DNA from: Salminus brasiliensis
Lineage: Eukaryota; Chordata; Actinopteri; Characiformes; Bryconidae
Direction of reading: 5' to 3'
DNA: 64,000 bases
Assembly (NCBI RefSeq): GCF_030463535.1
Contig: NC_132880.1
Span: 27,168,987 to 27,232,986 of the forward strand
Position numbers and translations under genes: made by a program. Positions 31,766 to 44,200 of the stretch are shown here, in pieces. The notes below the pieces were generated by a model. The model was given only the letters and a program-made list of their open reading frames with translations. It was not told the DNA's origin and searched no databases. The first letter of the stretch is position 1; each line of letters starts with the position of its first letter.

Positions 31766-34700
31766 ATGGACAAAGTCATTACCTGCTTCAGCAGGCGGCC
31801 GGACGCTGTAGTCCGCCTGATCTGCTTCCCTTGGGCAGGTGGAGGCTCCATCCACTACGCCCGCTGGGGGAGACTCCTCAACAGCTCTGTTGAAGGTATC
31901 TGTCAGCGCCACTGATCGACCTGTAGTGTTGGGCTGTATATGCTGTAAATCCAGCTGAGATGATGTACAGTTATCTCTACAGGTCCTTTAAGGCTTTAAA
32001 GGATTTACTCGAATTGCACTCATTTAAAGACCACCTATTTCTGAAGCCCACTCTTCCTCTCTTTCCTCTTTACCCCATCATCAGGCTGAAAGTTAGATTA
32101 AAGGTTCAGGTGAAGGTTAGGGTTAGGATTTAGGGGAAAGGTTAGGGTTAGGTTTAATGTTACATTTAAGGTTTAGGTGAAGGTTAGGGTTAGGATTTAG
32201 GGGAAGGGTTGGGCTTAAGGTTAGATTTAAGGGTTAGGTGAGGTTTAAGGTTTAGGTGAAGGTTAGGGTTAGGTTTAGTTTTAAGGTTTAGGTGAATGTG
32301 AGGATTAGGATTTAGGAACAAGTTAGGGTTAGTTTTAAGGTTAGATTTAAGGTTTAGGGTTAGATTTAAGGTTTAGGTGAAGGTTAGGATTTAAGGTTTA
32401 GACGAGGGTTAGGGTTAGAATTAAGGTTTAGGTGAAGGTTAGGATTTAAGGTTTAGGCAAGGGTTAGGGTTAGGGTTAGATTTAAGGTTTAGGTGAAGGT
32501 TAGGATTTAAGGTTTAGGCGAGGGTTAGGGTTAGGATTAAGGGGAAGATTAGGTTTAGGGTTAGTTTTAAGGTTTAGGTGAAGGTTAGGGTTAGGATTTA
32601 AGGTAAAGGTTAGGTTTAGGTGAAGGTTAGGTTTAGGGTTGTAGGTGAAGGTTAGGATTTAGGAGAAAGGTTAGGGTTAGGTTTAATGTTACATTTAAGG
32701 TTTAGGTGAAGGTTAGGGTTAGGATTTAGGGGAAGGGTTGGGCTTAAGGTTAGATTTAAAGGTTAGGTGAGGTTTAAGGTTTAGGTGAAGGTTAGGGTTA
32801 GGTTTAGGTTTAGTTTTAAGGTTTAGGTGAATGTGAGGATTAGGATTTAGGGACAAGTTAGGGTTAGTTTTAAGGTTAGATTTAAGGTTTAGGGTTAGAT
32901 TTAAGGTTTAGGTGAAGGTTAGGATTTAAGGTTTAGACGAGGGTTAGGGTTAGAATTAAGGTTTAGGTGAAGGTTAGGATTTAAGGTTTAGGCAAGGGTT
33001 AGGGTTACGGTTAGATTTAAGGTTTAGGTGAAGGTTAGGATTTAAGGTTTAGGCGAGGGTTAGGGTTAGGATTAAGGGGAAGATTAGGTTTAGGGTTAGT
33101 TTTAAGGTTTAGGTGAATGTGAGGATTAGGATATAGGGACAAGTTAGGGTTAGTTTTAAGGTTAGATTTAAGGTTTAGGGTTAGATTTAAGGTTTAGGTG
33201 AAGGTTAGGATTTAAGGTTTAGACGAGGGTTAGGGTTAGAATTAAGGTTTAGGTGAAGGTTAGGATTTAAGGTTTAGGCAAGGGTTAGGGTTAGGGTTAG
33301 ATTTAAGGTTTAGGTGAAGGTTAGGATTTAAGGTTTAGGCGAGGGTTAGGGTTAGGATTAAGGGGAAGATTAGGTTTAGGGTTAGTTTTAAGGTTTAGGT
33401 GAAGGTTAGGGTTAGGATTTAAGGTAAAGGTTAGGTTTAGGTGAAGGTTAGGTTTAGGGTTGTAGGTGAAGGTTAGGATTTAGGGGAAAGGTTAGGTTTA
33501 GGTGAAGGTTAGGTTTAGGGTTGTAGGTGAAGGTTAGGATTTAGGGGAAAGGTTAGGTTTAGGTGAAGGTTAGAGTTGGGGTTAGCATTTAAGGGAAATG
33601 TTAGGTTTACATTCAACTTACAGTTCAGTTGCATTTAATAGTTAAATGTCTTGTGAGCATCTTAAGGACCATCCAAGTAAAGTGATACCCAATCTTTAAA
33701 ACTTTGCTTAATTGATTATCTTCCGAATATATACAGTTTTTCAATTGTGTACTGATTTGTATAATGAATAAAGTAAATAAAGAAGTTGCTGCATTTCTTT
33801 CTGTATATAAAAATGTTTGGCACCGGCATACAAGAGACTAAACCATGCAAATAAAGACACTAAAGAAGTATAATTAAATGTGATTAGCCAAATAGTTAAA
33901 TATTATTTTATGTAAATAAAAAACATAAGATTCCTTTATGTCTCTATACACTGACAAAGTCTCAAATGCTTGTACGACAAGCCGTATACACTGTTCCAAG
34001 TTCACACTGTCATTTTGACCTTTGCTGCTTATTTGAATGCTAATTTTTGTTGTTCTTTGTAATGTGAAATTCAGTGTATTCAGTCAGACTGCCGGGCAGG
34101 GAGGGCAGAGTGAAAGAACCGTTCTTCCAGCACATGCAGCAGATCCTTGATGAGGTCATCAATGTACTGTTGCCAGCACTCAAGGAGAAACCGTTTGCCC
34201 TCTTTGGACACAGGTTGGTGCTATTAGGTGTTTTAAGTTTTTTGTGTTGTCACATTTCTATACAAATAATATCCACACCACACCACCACTGAATGCAGAG
34301 TTTTTTGTTTGATGGTGTTGGATGCTTTTTGCACTGACCTGAGTTGTATTTAAGGACTGTTTAATGGTTTTGCTACTGTAGCACTAGAATTTGTCCTCTG
34401 TGATTAAAAAAAGTATGTTTCTATATATTTAAAATAACATCTGGAATGTCTGGAAAATGAATATAGGTCAGGTCTGCTCAAAGTGTGGCGAAAGTTGGAT
34501 GTCTGGCCTCCACTCCCTCACCTAACGAGAAAATTTGCCCAACACAAAAAAATAATTGTACTGAATTTCTGTATACCCTTGATATAAATATGAGAATTAA
34601 TAAATGTTATCGGGCAAAACTATAATGAAACTGACGTAACTGTCTAAGTATTGGCCCAGTCGGAATTTCACATGTCTTGGCGAAAGCATGTGCGGACCTT

Positions 34701-36118
34701 CACTCTCCCAGCGATGGTAACATTGTGTTATAGGGAGTCCGCATTAGTGGTTGGTAATTGGCAATGACTAAACTGGGGAGAGAGAAGGGATCAGGTAAGA
34801 TTTATATTTATTTGGTGAAATCATTTGCTGCGATGTCATTTAACAATGTACTTCTGGTTCTTATCACCATTACTGGGAGCAATTTGTCTAGAAAGGCCAT
34901 ATTCAAGCACAGCTTAGGATACAAGTTTAAGTGGAATTTGTTCATTTTTTTTATATTCCAGTATTACTGGTGTGAAAATGCAATATAGCTATGATAGATT
35001 TTTCTTATTAAATATTTTCTTATTCTTATTTACCCAGTTTTGGTGCCATGACCAGCTATGCCTTTGCTGAGTATGTAAAGAAAGTGCACAGCCTTGAACC
35101 AGTGCATGTGTTTATCTCCGGCGCTTCTGCGCCTTACGTAAGTACAGTTGTTCTTCATGCTTGTTTGAGCACTACAGTAGTAGTGATAACAGTGGCCTAG
35201 TACAACGCAACAAGCACCATACTACATCTTTTATTAGACAAAATATACTGTATATTAATGTGAAATACATTAAGCAGCAGTACTGTAGCTGGCATTAGAT
35301 CAGTCACCATTGTTTCGTAATGTAAAGGGGTGTGACCCATCTACGGGTAAAACATTTACAAGCATGGAAGAAACATTACAGTAGTATCAGTGTGCTTCCC
35401 CCCCCTTCTTCTTCAGTCTTCACTCTTTGCAGTTCAGCATAACGCTCCTGGATGCAATGTATTAGATGTATCGGCTGACGCACAAAATGATCCTCTCTCT
35501 CAGTCTGAAACCAGATTACAGGCCCCACGGAGAAGCCACCTGTCCGATGAAGAATTCCTCCAGTGGATGAGCGCCATTGGAGGAACCCCTCCTGAAATTC
35601 TGGCCAATCCTGAGGTGCTGAAGCTATTCTTGCCGGCTTTAAAGGCGGACCTCAATGTAGTGGAGAATTACAGGTTAGTTGAATGTAATTAATTAATTAA
35701 TTAATTATAATTAATTATAAATTATATATATATATATGCTGCCTTTTACAAGTTTGTAAAATGCAACTAAAATGAAATCAATCAGTCAGTGATTAATTGG
35801 TAATTAAAATTATTTAAAAACTACATTCATAAATCACAGGCCGGTGCTTATGTTGGAATTAACACAGTGGAAAAATGTATAAACCTTTAACGTAAAAAAA
35901 ACAAAAGGAATTCCGTTTGCAGTGATACATAGAACATTTCATACGTCTTCATACATACAGCATATTAAAAATGAACACTTCTAAATGTGTAGAGTAGTAC
36001 TGGAGATCCAGGTATTATACAGTGCTGTGAAAAAGTGTTTGCCCCCTGAAAATGTGCACAGTTTTAGACCCTATGATGACCATTTTATGTATTTTTTTAT
36101 ATAACACATCCTATTTTA

Positions 36119-36193
<75 letters not shown>

Positions 36194-36969
36194 TTTTCAA
36201 TTTCCACCCAGTAGCCGGGACTCCCCCTATCCCCACAAAGTCGCTAGTGCTGTAAGGGAATAGTGTCTAGTGGCATTCAAACTGACATAGTGATTTCCAC
36301 ATGTTGTACTGAGAAATGCTAGTTCTATAAGAAACGCATGGAATCTGATAACCTGTGTGTTTGTGTGTGTTGCAGGTGTAGCCGGCCAGAAAGCCCTTTT
36401 CTCTCATGCCCAGTTTCATGCTTTGACGGCAAGGAAGACATGCCACATGACTTACAAGGTCAGAGATGGGATTGTCCTGCACAGTATTGATGTTTCAGCA
36501 GTACTCCATGATGCCATGTGGGCAATTCTAAAACACTGTTGGTACCTCATGACCACACTGTACAATACAATGTGGACACAGTAGTTCTAAACCATCTTGT
36601 GGTAAACCTTTCTCAGAAGGAGCAAATGTGAACTGGACAGTTTACATTTTAGCTTCAGTTCAAATTCTGTTCTGCACTAGAACACAGGTTTGTGTATGTA
36701 ATGAAGAATCACATGAAGGTTTCTTGATGTACTGTACACGTTTAAGAAACCTGGTGATCAGAATTTGAGATGTTATCATGTTTATATGCAGTACATTACT
36801 GTGTTTTTAACTTCTGTTCTTTACAGCATGGCAGGCTATGACTAGTGGGGATTTCACTGTGCGGATGTTCTCTGGATCACACTTCTACCTGAAAGACCCG
36901 GGCAATGAGAAGCTCATATTGGACCACGTAACAAAGCATCTGGAGACGGCTGAGATGGACTACTTGTAG
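31766..36969 (+). CDS. olah: Oleoyl-ACP hydrolase / type II thioesterase (6 exons, 254 aa)
   Basis: This cytosolic alpha/beta-hydrolase cuts acyl chains from the fatty acid synthase carrier arm, releasing medium-chain acids. Exons: 31766-31895, 34075-34213, 35038-35137, 35504-35673, 36376-36458, 36827-36969. All are GT-AG, phases agree, and the total is 765 nt. Family marks are LICFPWAGGGSIHYARWG near the N terminus, the nucleophile motif GHSFG with S90 split across an intron, D201 in FDGKED and H226 in GSHFYL. The S90-D201-H226 spacing equals that of the human S101/D212/H237 triad as I recall it. Exon 4 could also start at 35417, adding 29 in-frame codons. I chose 35504 because it gives the family length after SGASAP. 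Polyadenylation is likely via AATAAA at 37201. The N terminus is about ten residues shorter than in mammals. Confidence 0.95.
32090..33612 (+). repeat. Telomere-like (TTAGGG-derived) repeat array with higher-order structure
   Basis: About 1.5 kb of intron 1 of olah consists of degenerate units such as GGTTTAGGTGAAGGTTAGG, interspersed with perfect GGTTAGGGTTAGG words. Distinctive variants (for example TTAATGTTACATTTAAGG at 32155 and 32684) recur at about 530 bp. Another variant recurs at 32301, 32836 and 33122. The array is therefore a higher-order repeat, not a simple telomere tract. The G-rich strand is the olah sense strand. Confidence 0.92.
36121..36191. repeat. (TA)n microsatellite
   Basis: About 33 uninterrupted TA units lie in an olah intron, about 185 bp before exon 5. 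Confidence 0.95.
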
Positions 36970-39240
36970 AGTGCCATTGGATGATCTTTTTAAGGCAGCC
37001 AGTCAAAATGCTAATGTGGAAGATAGTCATGCCAATACAGTTTAAATGGCAAGCATTAAAAAATGACATTCTGATTTCCTCTTGTTGCACTGCTAGAGAA
37101 ATGCTAATTGTATATTTTTATGAATATGTGCTTTATTACACAGAGCATGTCTACAAATAACATTCCAGATGCAAACATTATCAGTGTTTTTTAATATAAA
37201 AATAAAATTATAATTGTAATAATAATTTATTTCGTTCTTCAGTACTATAAAACTCATATTTTGAAATGGTATCTTTATAAAAAATCATTTTGTTTATCTT
37301 GGTCCTTTCATCAGGAAACATCCACACAGTGTTAAGCAGCTGGCATTAGATAGCTGGCAACTATCCATAACATAATTAATAACATAATTTAATTTAAAAG
37401 GAGTAATAATACATTATGAGCATGACCCTCTTTCAGGTCTGATGCTGTCCTGAGGTGACTTATGCAGATTTAGTAAATGGACAAGATGAGGTTGAGTATG
37501 GATAGCTGGTGTCGGGTCTGTGTTAAAGAATATTCTGTACCTGCTACATTAATGAGCAATTAAGGAGGCAGAGCCCACTAACATTGCCTGTCTGAAATGG
37601 AAAAAGTGTAGCTAAATCGAGCGTCCTACATGTCATGTGTACAGAGTATGCAGTCAAACAGTACATGTTGGTTAATTATTAGCCAAAAACACAGCAGGCC
37701 TGTACTTCACCATCTTACAAATACAGTGAACGCTGTTAAATATGTCAGAAATAATAAAATAACAACAATATAAGGCTTAAATGTTGAAGTGACACATTAT
37801 CTGGCAGTCTTTTATACACAGGTTTGCAAAGTTGGCATACTTTAGATTTTCGTGCTTGTGAAATTGTGAAGTTTCAATTGAAACTTGATGCTCAGACGGA
37901 GAATTACAGTGATGAACCATGGCATATATTTCAGTAAACCTAGTGTACTTGTGCTTAGAGCTTGTGTGGAGTTTTTCATTCTTGCAACAGATTCTGACTA
38001 AGCCAGATTTCAAAAACTAGGAGTGGGAGTGCTGATCTTGGATCAGATTTATCTCATGTTATGGTGACCTACTGACAGGAAGGCATGTCATGGAAAACAG
38101 GTTGATGAAAAAACCCTTCTATAATGTTCAGGGCAAAGATACCATTTTCCTTGCCCCTCTCCTCCACAGTTTAAACATTTTGAATCAAGACAATCAGGTG
38201 TTATTAAAGTACACACTCCAGAATTCAAGGGGTATTTGACTTTTTGTCACCATAACTTTTGAGTCATTTGGGACGTTTGGCTTCACTGGTGTTTATGATG
38301 ACTCAGGTGTGTTCCTATGCTTGCTTCTAAGCCTTAAACATGTTTAAGTCATGACATGAAGACAAGAGCTGTGTCGAGGAAAGTCAAAGAAGCTGTTTTG
38401 AGGATGAATAACAAGTGTAAATACCCTTGCAGGTGACGATCAAACCTTGGCATTACCAAAATCAACTGTGTGGAATATCAGTAAGAAGAAAAAACGCACT
38501 GGTGAGCTCATTAATTGCAATGGAACTGGTAGGTCGAGGAAGACCTCAAGTGCTGATGGCAGAAGAATCCTCAATAATCCTCAATTCAGATCAGAAACAG
38601 CCTCCATGAAGTGGGTCGGTGTTTGTCAGAGACTACTATCTGCAGAATACTTCATGGACAGAAAAAAAAAAAACACGGTCTAGGTCTGTAGATGAAAGAG
38701 ACCGAGATGAACCTCTATTAGATTAATGGCAAGAGCAAACTATGGAGACACAAATGAACTGCCTGCAATCATATCATCTCAAACATTATGGAGGGCAATG
38801 TAGATAGTAAATCATTCGATTTCATGAGAATACAGAGATGCTAGTTCACCTAGTTTTCCATATAGATATGATATATGTAGGTTACAGCCTACATCTGATG
38901 TTTGTCCCTCTATGCTCAGTTGGCAAACCAAATGTATTCCCCTTGTTGCCAACTCTAGTCAAGCTTTATAAGGAATGGCCACTGTAGTTAACAGTGGCAT
39001 AGGTTTAATTTCAGCTTTGGGGGACACGCTGCCCACACCCCGTTTATGGTTATGTTACAAATGTTAGACATTTTATTACCAATTTTAATAATATTGGTCT
39101 AGTTAGTCATTCTGACACAGTGTAAAGAAAAACTGCCATATTGAAATGATGTAAAAAACGGGAGATAAAGGGTTTGGACGGTGAAGACATGTACAGCTAT
39201 ATCAGCCTGCGCCGCATCTCCTATTTCAGAACCCCCTCAA
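36970..39240. other. Intergenic DNA between olah and the tekt2 promoter
   Basis: No gene is supported. The left part is olah 3' UTR, with AATAAA at 37201-37206. The middle holds AT-rich unique-looking DNA and a Tc1-like fossil at about 38345-38790. Nothing else was recognised. Confidence 0.5.
38345..38790 (+). mobile_element. Tc1-like transposase fossil
   Basis: In broken frames the plus strand reads like the N-terminal half of a Tc1-like transposase. It shows KVKEAVLRMNN, then PKSTVWNISKKKKRTGELIN, GRSRKTSSADGRRIL and a degraded linker. This resembles the family pattern of a helix-turn-helix followed by the GRPRK AT-hook-like motif. It has multiple frameshifts, no catalytic half, and no clear inverted repeats nearby. 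Confidence 0.75.
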
Positions 39241-39253
39241 ACTGTGCCGTCAT

Positions 39254-39403
39254 CCAATAGCAGATTGTTTAAAGTCCGTTGCTATGGCACTTTAATTATT
39301 GAGTAGCAGTCGCGTCCTCTGGTTGCCTGGAGACCGCGGCGCTTTGTTCAGCGTTCTGAAATACACGCGCACAAAAGAGCATCTGCACATTCCAGAGCCT
39401 AGG
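39254..39403 (+). promoter_or_regulatory. tekt2: Probable tekt2 promoter and first non-coding exon with X-box-like sites
   Basis: Two sites resemble the RFX X-box. GTTGCTATGGCAC (39278-39290) is close to the palindromic form, and GTTGCCTGGAGAC (39322-39334) fits RYYNCC-N-RGNRAC exactly. A CCAAT word lies just upstream (39254-39258). A strong donor (GG|GTAAGT) at 39403/39404 could join to the acceptor before 41184, placing a short 5' UTR exon here. RFX factors control many ciliary genes, which suits tektin-2. The first-exon boundaries are inferred. Confidence 0.6.
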
Positions 39404-40109
39404 GTAAGTCAACCGTTCTCGAGGCGTTTAACGGCACTGACTGTGTTAACAGAGCTGCTAGGAGTAAAACTGTATGAAGGGCTTGGGCAAAACTTTGCAA
39501 AACATCATCTGAACTAGATTTTTGCTTGTTTTTGTTCCAATTATTTTTTAATCATAATTTAATAAGATAAGGAGTTAACTTAATTTAAAAGAAGGGCTGG
39601 TTGCATCGGATGCATTCAAGTGTGGGTGTTTCTACCTTTATTTGACAGACCTGACTATAATAATAACTGACTATAAATAAAAGACACTATTGTATTCATT
39701 TTCTGACCAGAAAAGTGGTAAGCCCTTTTGCCTTTTACCTATACAGTAAATCTTGTACCTGAATATGTCTCATTATAAAGTATAGCTGTATAATTACAGA
39801 CTGCACCGTCTGCCGCCTGGCACGGCTAACAATTCCTGGTTGATTGAAACCTTGGATCTGTCAGGGTTTTCTGAACATTCCTAGAAAGTTTTTATTTAAC
39901 TGCGGTTGCTCCAGTTCTTTATTTTGGAAAAGATTTGATGTCACAGCTTGTGACTGACAGGGGCCTTAGAAAGTGTATAATAAATGTATCATTTATTTTT
40001 ATTCCAATATTAAACCATAAAACCTTCCTAATGAATAGAATTATTTATTAATAACGCTAAAACGGTTTAAATGACCTTTCTTGCCTCCCCCTCCCCCTTT
40101 GCAAGACAG

Positions 40110-40245
40110 GGTTTGGTCCGCCCTCAAAACAAGTGCGATTTGTACTGGCAAGCAGTGAGCTGCCTATTGGGACTGAAGCATTCCGTTACAATTTGAAGAA
40201 TAATTTGGTTACCAAAAACCCAAAGAAACCAATATTTTATTGAGA
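40110..40245 (+). other. Exon-like open segment of unknown status
   Basis: After a strong polypyrimidine tract and AG, a 45-codon open frame runs to a TGA. It includes the word ELPIGTEAFRYN and ends KKPIFY. I do not recognise the peptide and cannot connect it to an upstream start. It may be an alternative 5' UTR exon of tekt2, the last exon of a tiny gene, or chance. Confidence 0.25.
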
Positions 40246-41215
40246 AAAGGTGGGTATAGTCTGTAAGTGGTAGAAATGACCCTGTTGGCATAGTCCACAG
40301 TGAAATAGGCTAATATGTGTTATTTCATATCTTCACAAAAAAAAAAATGTGTTAACATTCAATGCAGGCAATGTTTTAGCAGCTATTGATACTAAATGGG
40401 ATGCCCCTACCTCTGCTCTGTGCCAGGACAGGCAGAAGGAGCTTCAGGCTAAGCAGCCACACCTCCCCATCCCCATCTCACAGTCCTACACCCAACTGAA
40501 GAAGGGAGTGAGCTGCACTGTGTCGAATAACCTGTCAGTTGATGTAATTGCTGGGGCTCTATTGTGGGTATTTGAAGAATCAATTGCTTATAAATAATTA
40601 CTTTTCCAAACCCTTCTGCAAAACAGAAGCACAGACCCTCATGCTTTTTATGCTGCTTTTAATGGTCTAGTGTTGGTCTGGTGTTGGACTAGGTGGTCAC
40701 CTCCAGGATGCCAGTGCAGGTTTTCCAGCACAACAGCATCCAGGGACATTTTGAGTATTTGACAACTCATTTGTCATTCAAATACACACATATCATATTT
40801 GTGATATGATGTGATTGTGATTTGTTAGATTAGTAAGTGTTCATTGTAAAACTTCTTTACATCAGGATGCTAACTAGCTATTCTGTAGCGGAAGTATCTG
40901 GCTACTGATTAAAATAGCCAACTGGTCATCAATTAAGTCGCTAGCTAAGTTTGTGCTAGGTTTTTAAGCTGCTGTTGTTAAACATCATTAGGTGTGGTAG
41001 GTGTGCTACCACAGTTATGAGTCTAACGAGTATTTTGACAGAATTGTTAGAGGTAGAACGTGCTGTAAGTAACACACACACACACACACTTTCAGTCAAA
41101 CACTACAATATGGTTCACTGTAATTCAATTTATTATAATATAAGACATACAGACACGTTCACTATCCCTCTATCCCACTATAGATCTGGTGGAGAGTGAC
41201 AGCTGTCCCTTGGTC

Positions 41216-44200
41216 ATGGCCACCATGAGCATGAAGCCAGGTCTTCGCTGCAGAGTGTCTGATTGGGAGAACAGCAACAAGCACATCTCAGACACTGCAG
41301 AGCACAGACGGCACGTATCACACGAGATACGTCAGGAGGGGAGGGCGCTGCGGAATGAGACAGCCAACAAAGTAACGTATTAAATACAGGAGTGGTGCCA
41401 CTGCATGTAATTACATACCAATCAGAAAAAGGCGTTTGTTTTAAAGACAATTAGACAAGAATTAAGAAAACATGGACACTAAGACAAGCTTGTAAGCTCC
41501 ATCTTTTTCTACCAGACGAGCTGGGATGAGTATGACAGCAGTCGTCGCCTGAATGACAGGATCAGTGATGTCACGCGATGGAAGAAGACCTTGGAGGCCT
41601 ATGCGCAGGATGTGGACCAAGAGATAGACGCTCTCACTCTTGTTAGTACATTACTGAAGTTGCCACACGCCAACCAGCCATCAAAACACTGAGGGGGTAT
41701 AGGTGGGCTAAAAGGACATCTTTCTCAACTGAAAGCAAATATGGAGCCAAAAATATACCTGACTGGATATGAAAATGATTTCATATGTATATATATATTA
41801 AGATATGATTTGTTATTAATATCTGGTTTGAGTTTTCCTTGTCCTTTTGGTACATTACATTATATTTAACTCACATTATATAACAGGCAATATCACAGGC
41901 AAAATGACAAAATTCAAGACCATCCGTTATACGAATTTAGTCTCTACATTTAACCCCTCCATGGCAATGAATGCACACATCCATAATTACTAGTGCAAAT
42001 TAATCATCCTATCAAGTTTGGTCCCAACTTCCTCCCATAAGTCACTGTCTCTACAGAGCCTAGTGATGCATTAGTGGATGTATTTAGTGACATAAACTGG
42101 ATTGCACTTCATTTAAGTGAAATATGCATTAAATGTCATAACTAACTCTCTTGCTCTCTCACACACACAGCTGCTCCTTTCTTAGCTCTGCTTAATCCGG
42201 CTCAATGACTGAGCCTCCATTTATTTCTTAAAAAGCTGTTGAAGCAGTTTCTCTATTAAAGCTTCTGTGTCCGAGCTTCGTCGTGTTCTGGGCAAAAGTT
42301 CTCAAAGCTACACTCACAGAGTGTAATAAGAAAAAAGGTGATTCCTCTAGACAGTTTATTAGGCACACCTGACAGCTTTATCATAATTACTCACAATATA
42401 TTGCTGTTATTAACGACATTCAACTTTTTAATTGATTGACACCACTAATAATGACATAACTTTCTATTTAATCACATTTACATTACATTTCTAGATTTCT
42501 ATTCTGTATTGGGTTATGTTGGTCACATTCGTACCACAGTGAAATGTCTGCTGTTTTGTTCAATCATCCAGATCTTTAGCCTTTTTGATGTCTCAAGTTG
42601 AATCGATTATCGGTCTCCAGGCAAAGGACGAGACCGAGCGTGCCCTTGCAGCCACGGTGCTGCCCCTAGAGGTCACTGCCGAGTGCCAGACCTTGAGAGA
42701 GGGTCGTCGGGGCAACGAGCTGGTTAGTGACCCAGTTGAGGCCGAGCTGAAGAAGGAAGTGGACGTGATTGATGGAGCACAGCGGGTCCTGCAGCAGCAT
42801 ATTGACCAAGCCTTCGAACAGCTGTGGTGAGGGAGAGGGAGAGAGAGAGAGCAAACATGTTTTGAGGGAGAACGAGGGTGGTGAGCTATCCCTAACGTTG
42901 ACAGGTGTGTTCAGTTTACTGCAGGAAGCCCGTCACCAACTTGCCCTTGACCTCCAACACAAGACAGAAGCTTTGGACGTGGACGTGTCCTGCCTGACGC
43001 TCACAGTGACATCACCAGAAATCTCACTGAAGCCCAATCCCACCAGAGTTCCTCCTGGGTGAGCTAACAAGCTAGCCTACCAGGTTCTCATATGCTGACC
43101 AGTTTTATTGAAGGGTTTATTAAAACTGCTTTTTATTTTATTTTTTTAAGTGGACAAGACAAATGGAACAGAAAAGAAATAAAAGTAACCTGGAAAACTG
43201 AAAATGAAAAATAACTGAAGCTAAAGTCTTTATAAACATCTCTTTTTTTTTGGGGGGGGGGGGGGGGGGGGTAGGGTAGGGTAGAGCAACACAGTGATAC
43301 TATGCATCTAAAATTGTTTGCAGATCCACGACCCCCCAGCAGTGGGAGCAGTTCAGCCACCACAATGTATCCCACGCTAAGGAAGAGATGCAGGCTTCTG
43401 TACAGCTGAGAGAGAATATGAGTATCACTCGAGCACAGGTACAACAGCTGAGGTGTGCATGCTGTTGGTGGCGTGTATTTCTGGAGTGTGTTCGATCATT
43501 TCTTCATCTTCTTATTAGGTCTAATATATAAAAATAGACTTACCTGAACAGCAAATAAAACAATATACTGCAAAAAAAAGCACAAATATGCATTTTTAAT
43601 TGATTGACTATTAAATAAATGAAAATGAAATAAATGAAGTAACCTATTCATTACAGTTAGAGTAGTACTAGACTAACAGTCACAGTTCTAGTAAGGGAGA
43701 CAGAAGATGCTCTATTAAAGCATGCGTCTCCCGTCCTTCAGGTGCAGAACGAGCTGGAGGCTCAGCGCGTAGCTACAGAATTCGCCCTCCGTAAGCGCAC
43801 TCATCACGTGGAACAGGCCCTCCAGGAGGTCCAGTGGCAGCTGAAAACTGTAAACATTCTTCATCACCCTCCTCATCTTCATCTATATGCTGTTTCCTGA
43901 CCTAAAAGTAGAGTGGCTAGAAGCACTGGAAAGGCACTGTTCATGTGTTTGTTCTGTCCATGTGTTAGACGCAGGACGAGATTGCTGAGCTGGAGGGAGA
44001 CGTCATTGGACTGGAGAGGGACTTGCAAGCTAAGATGGCTCCTCTGAAGCTGGTGCACACTCGTCTGGAGAACAGGGCCAAGAGGCCTGGCGTGGACCTG
44101 TGCCGAGACGAGGTGATCCTCCTGAAGTGATGTTATGGCAGTTTTTTGGTGCCTAAACCACACAAACATTTTAAGTGGGCTTTCCAGGAAAAATATTAAA

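Noticed and set aside
32090-33612. A true telomere end or assembly scaffold end
   Set aside because: Units are heavily degenerate, have a higher-order period, and are flanked on both sides by exons of one gene.
39299-39517. A coding frame over the tekt2 promoter region
   Set aside because: It lacks an ATG and crosses the predicted splice donor. The region is better explained as promoter plus non-coding exon.
42585-42620. An earlier start for tekt2 exon 3
   Set aside because: The frame is open upstream, but only the AG before 42621 keeps phase with exon 2 and gives the family-typical spacing to the LPLEV motif.
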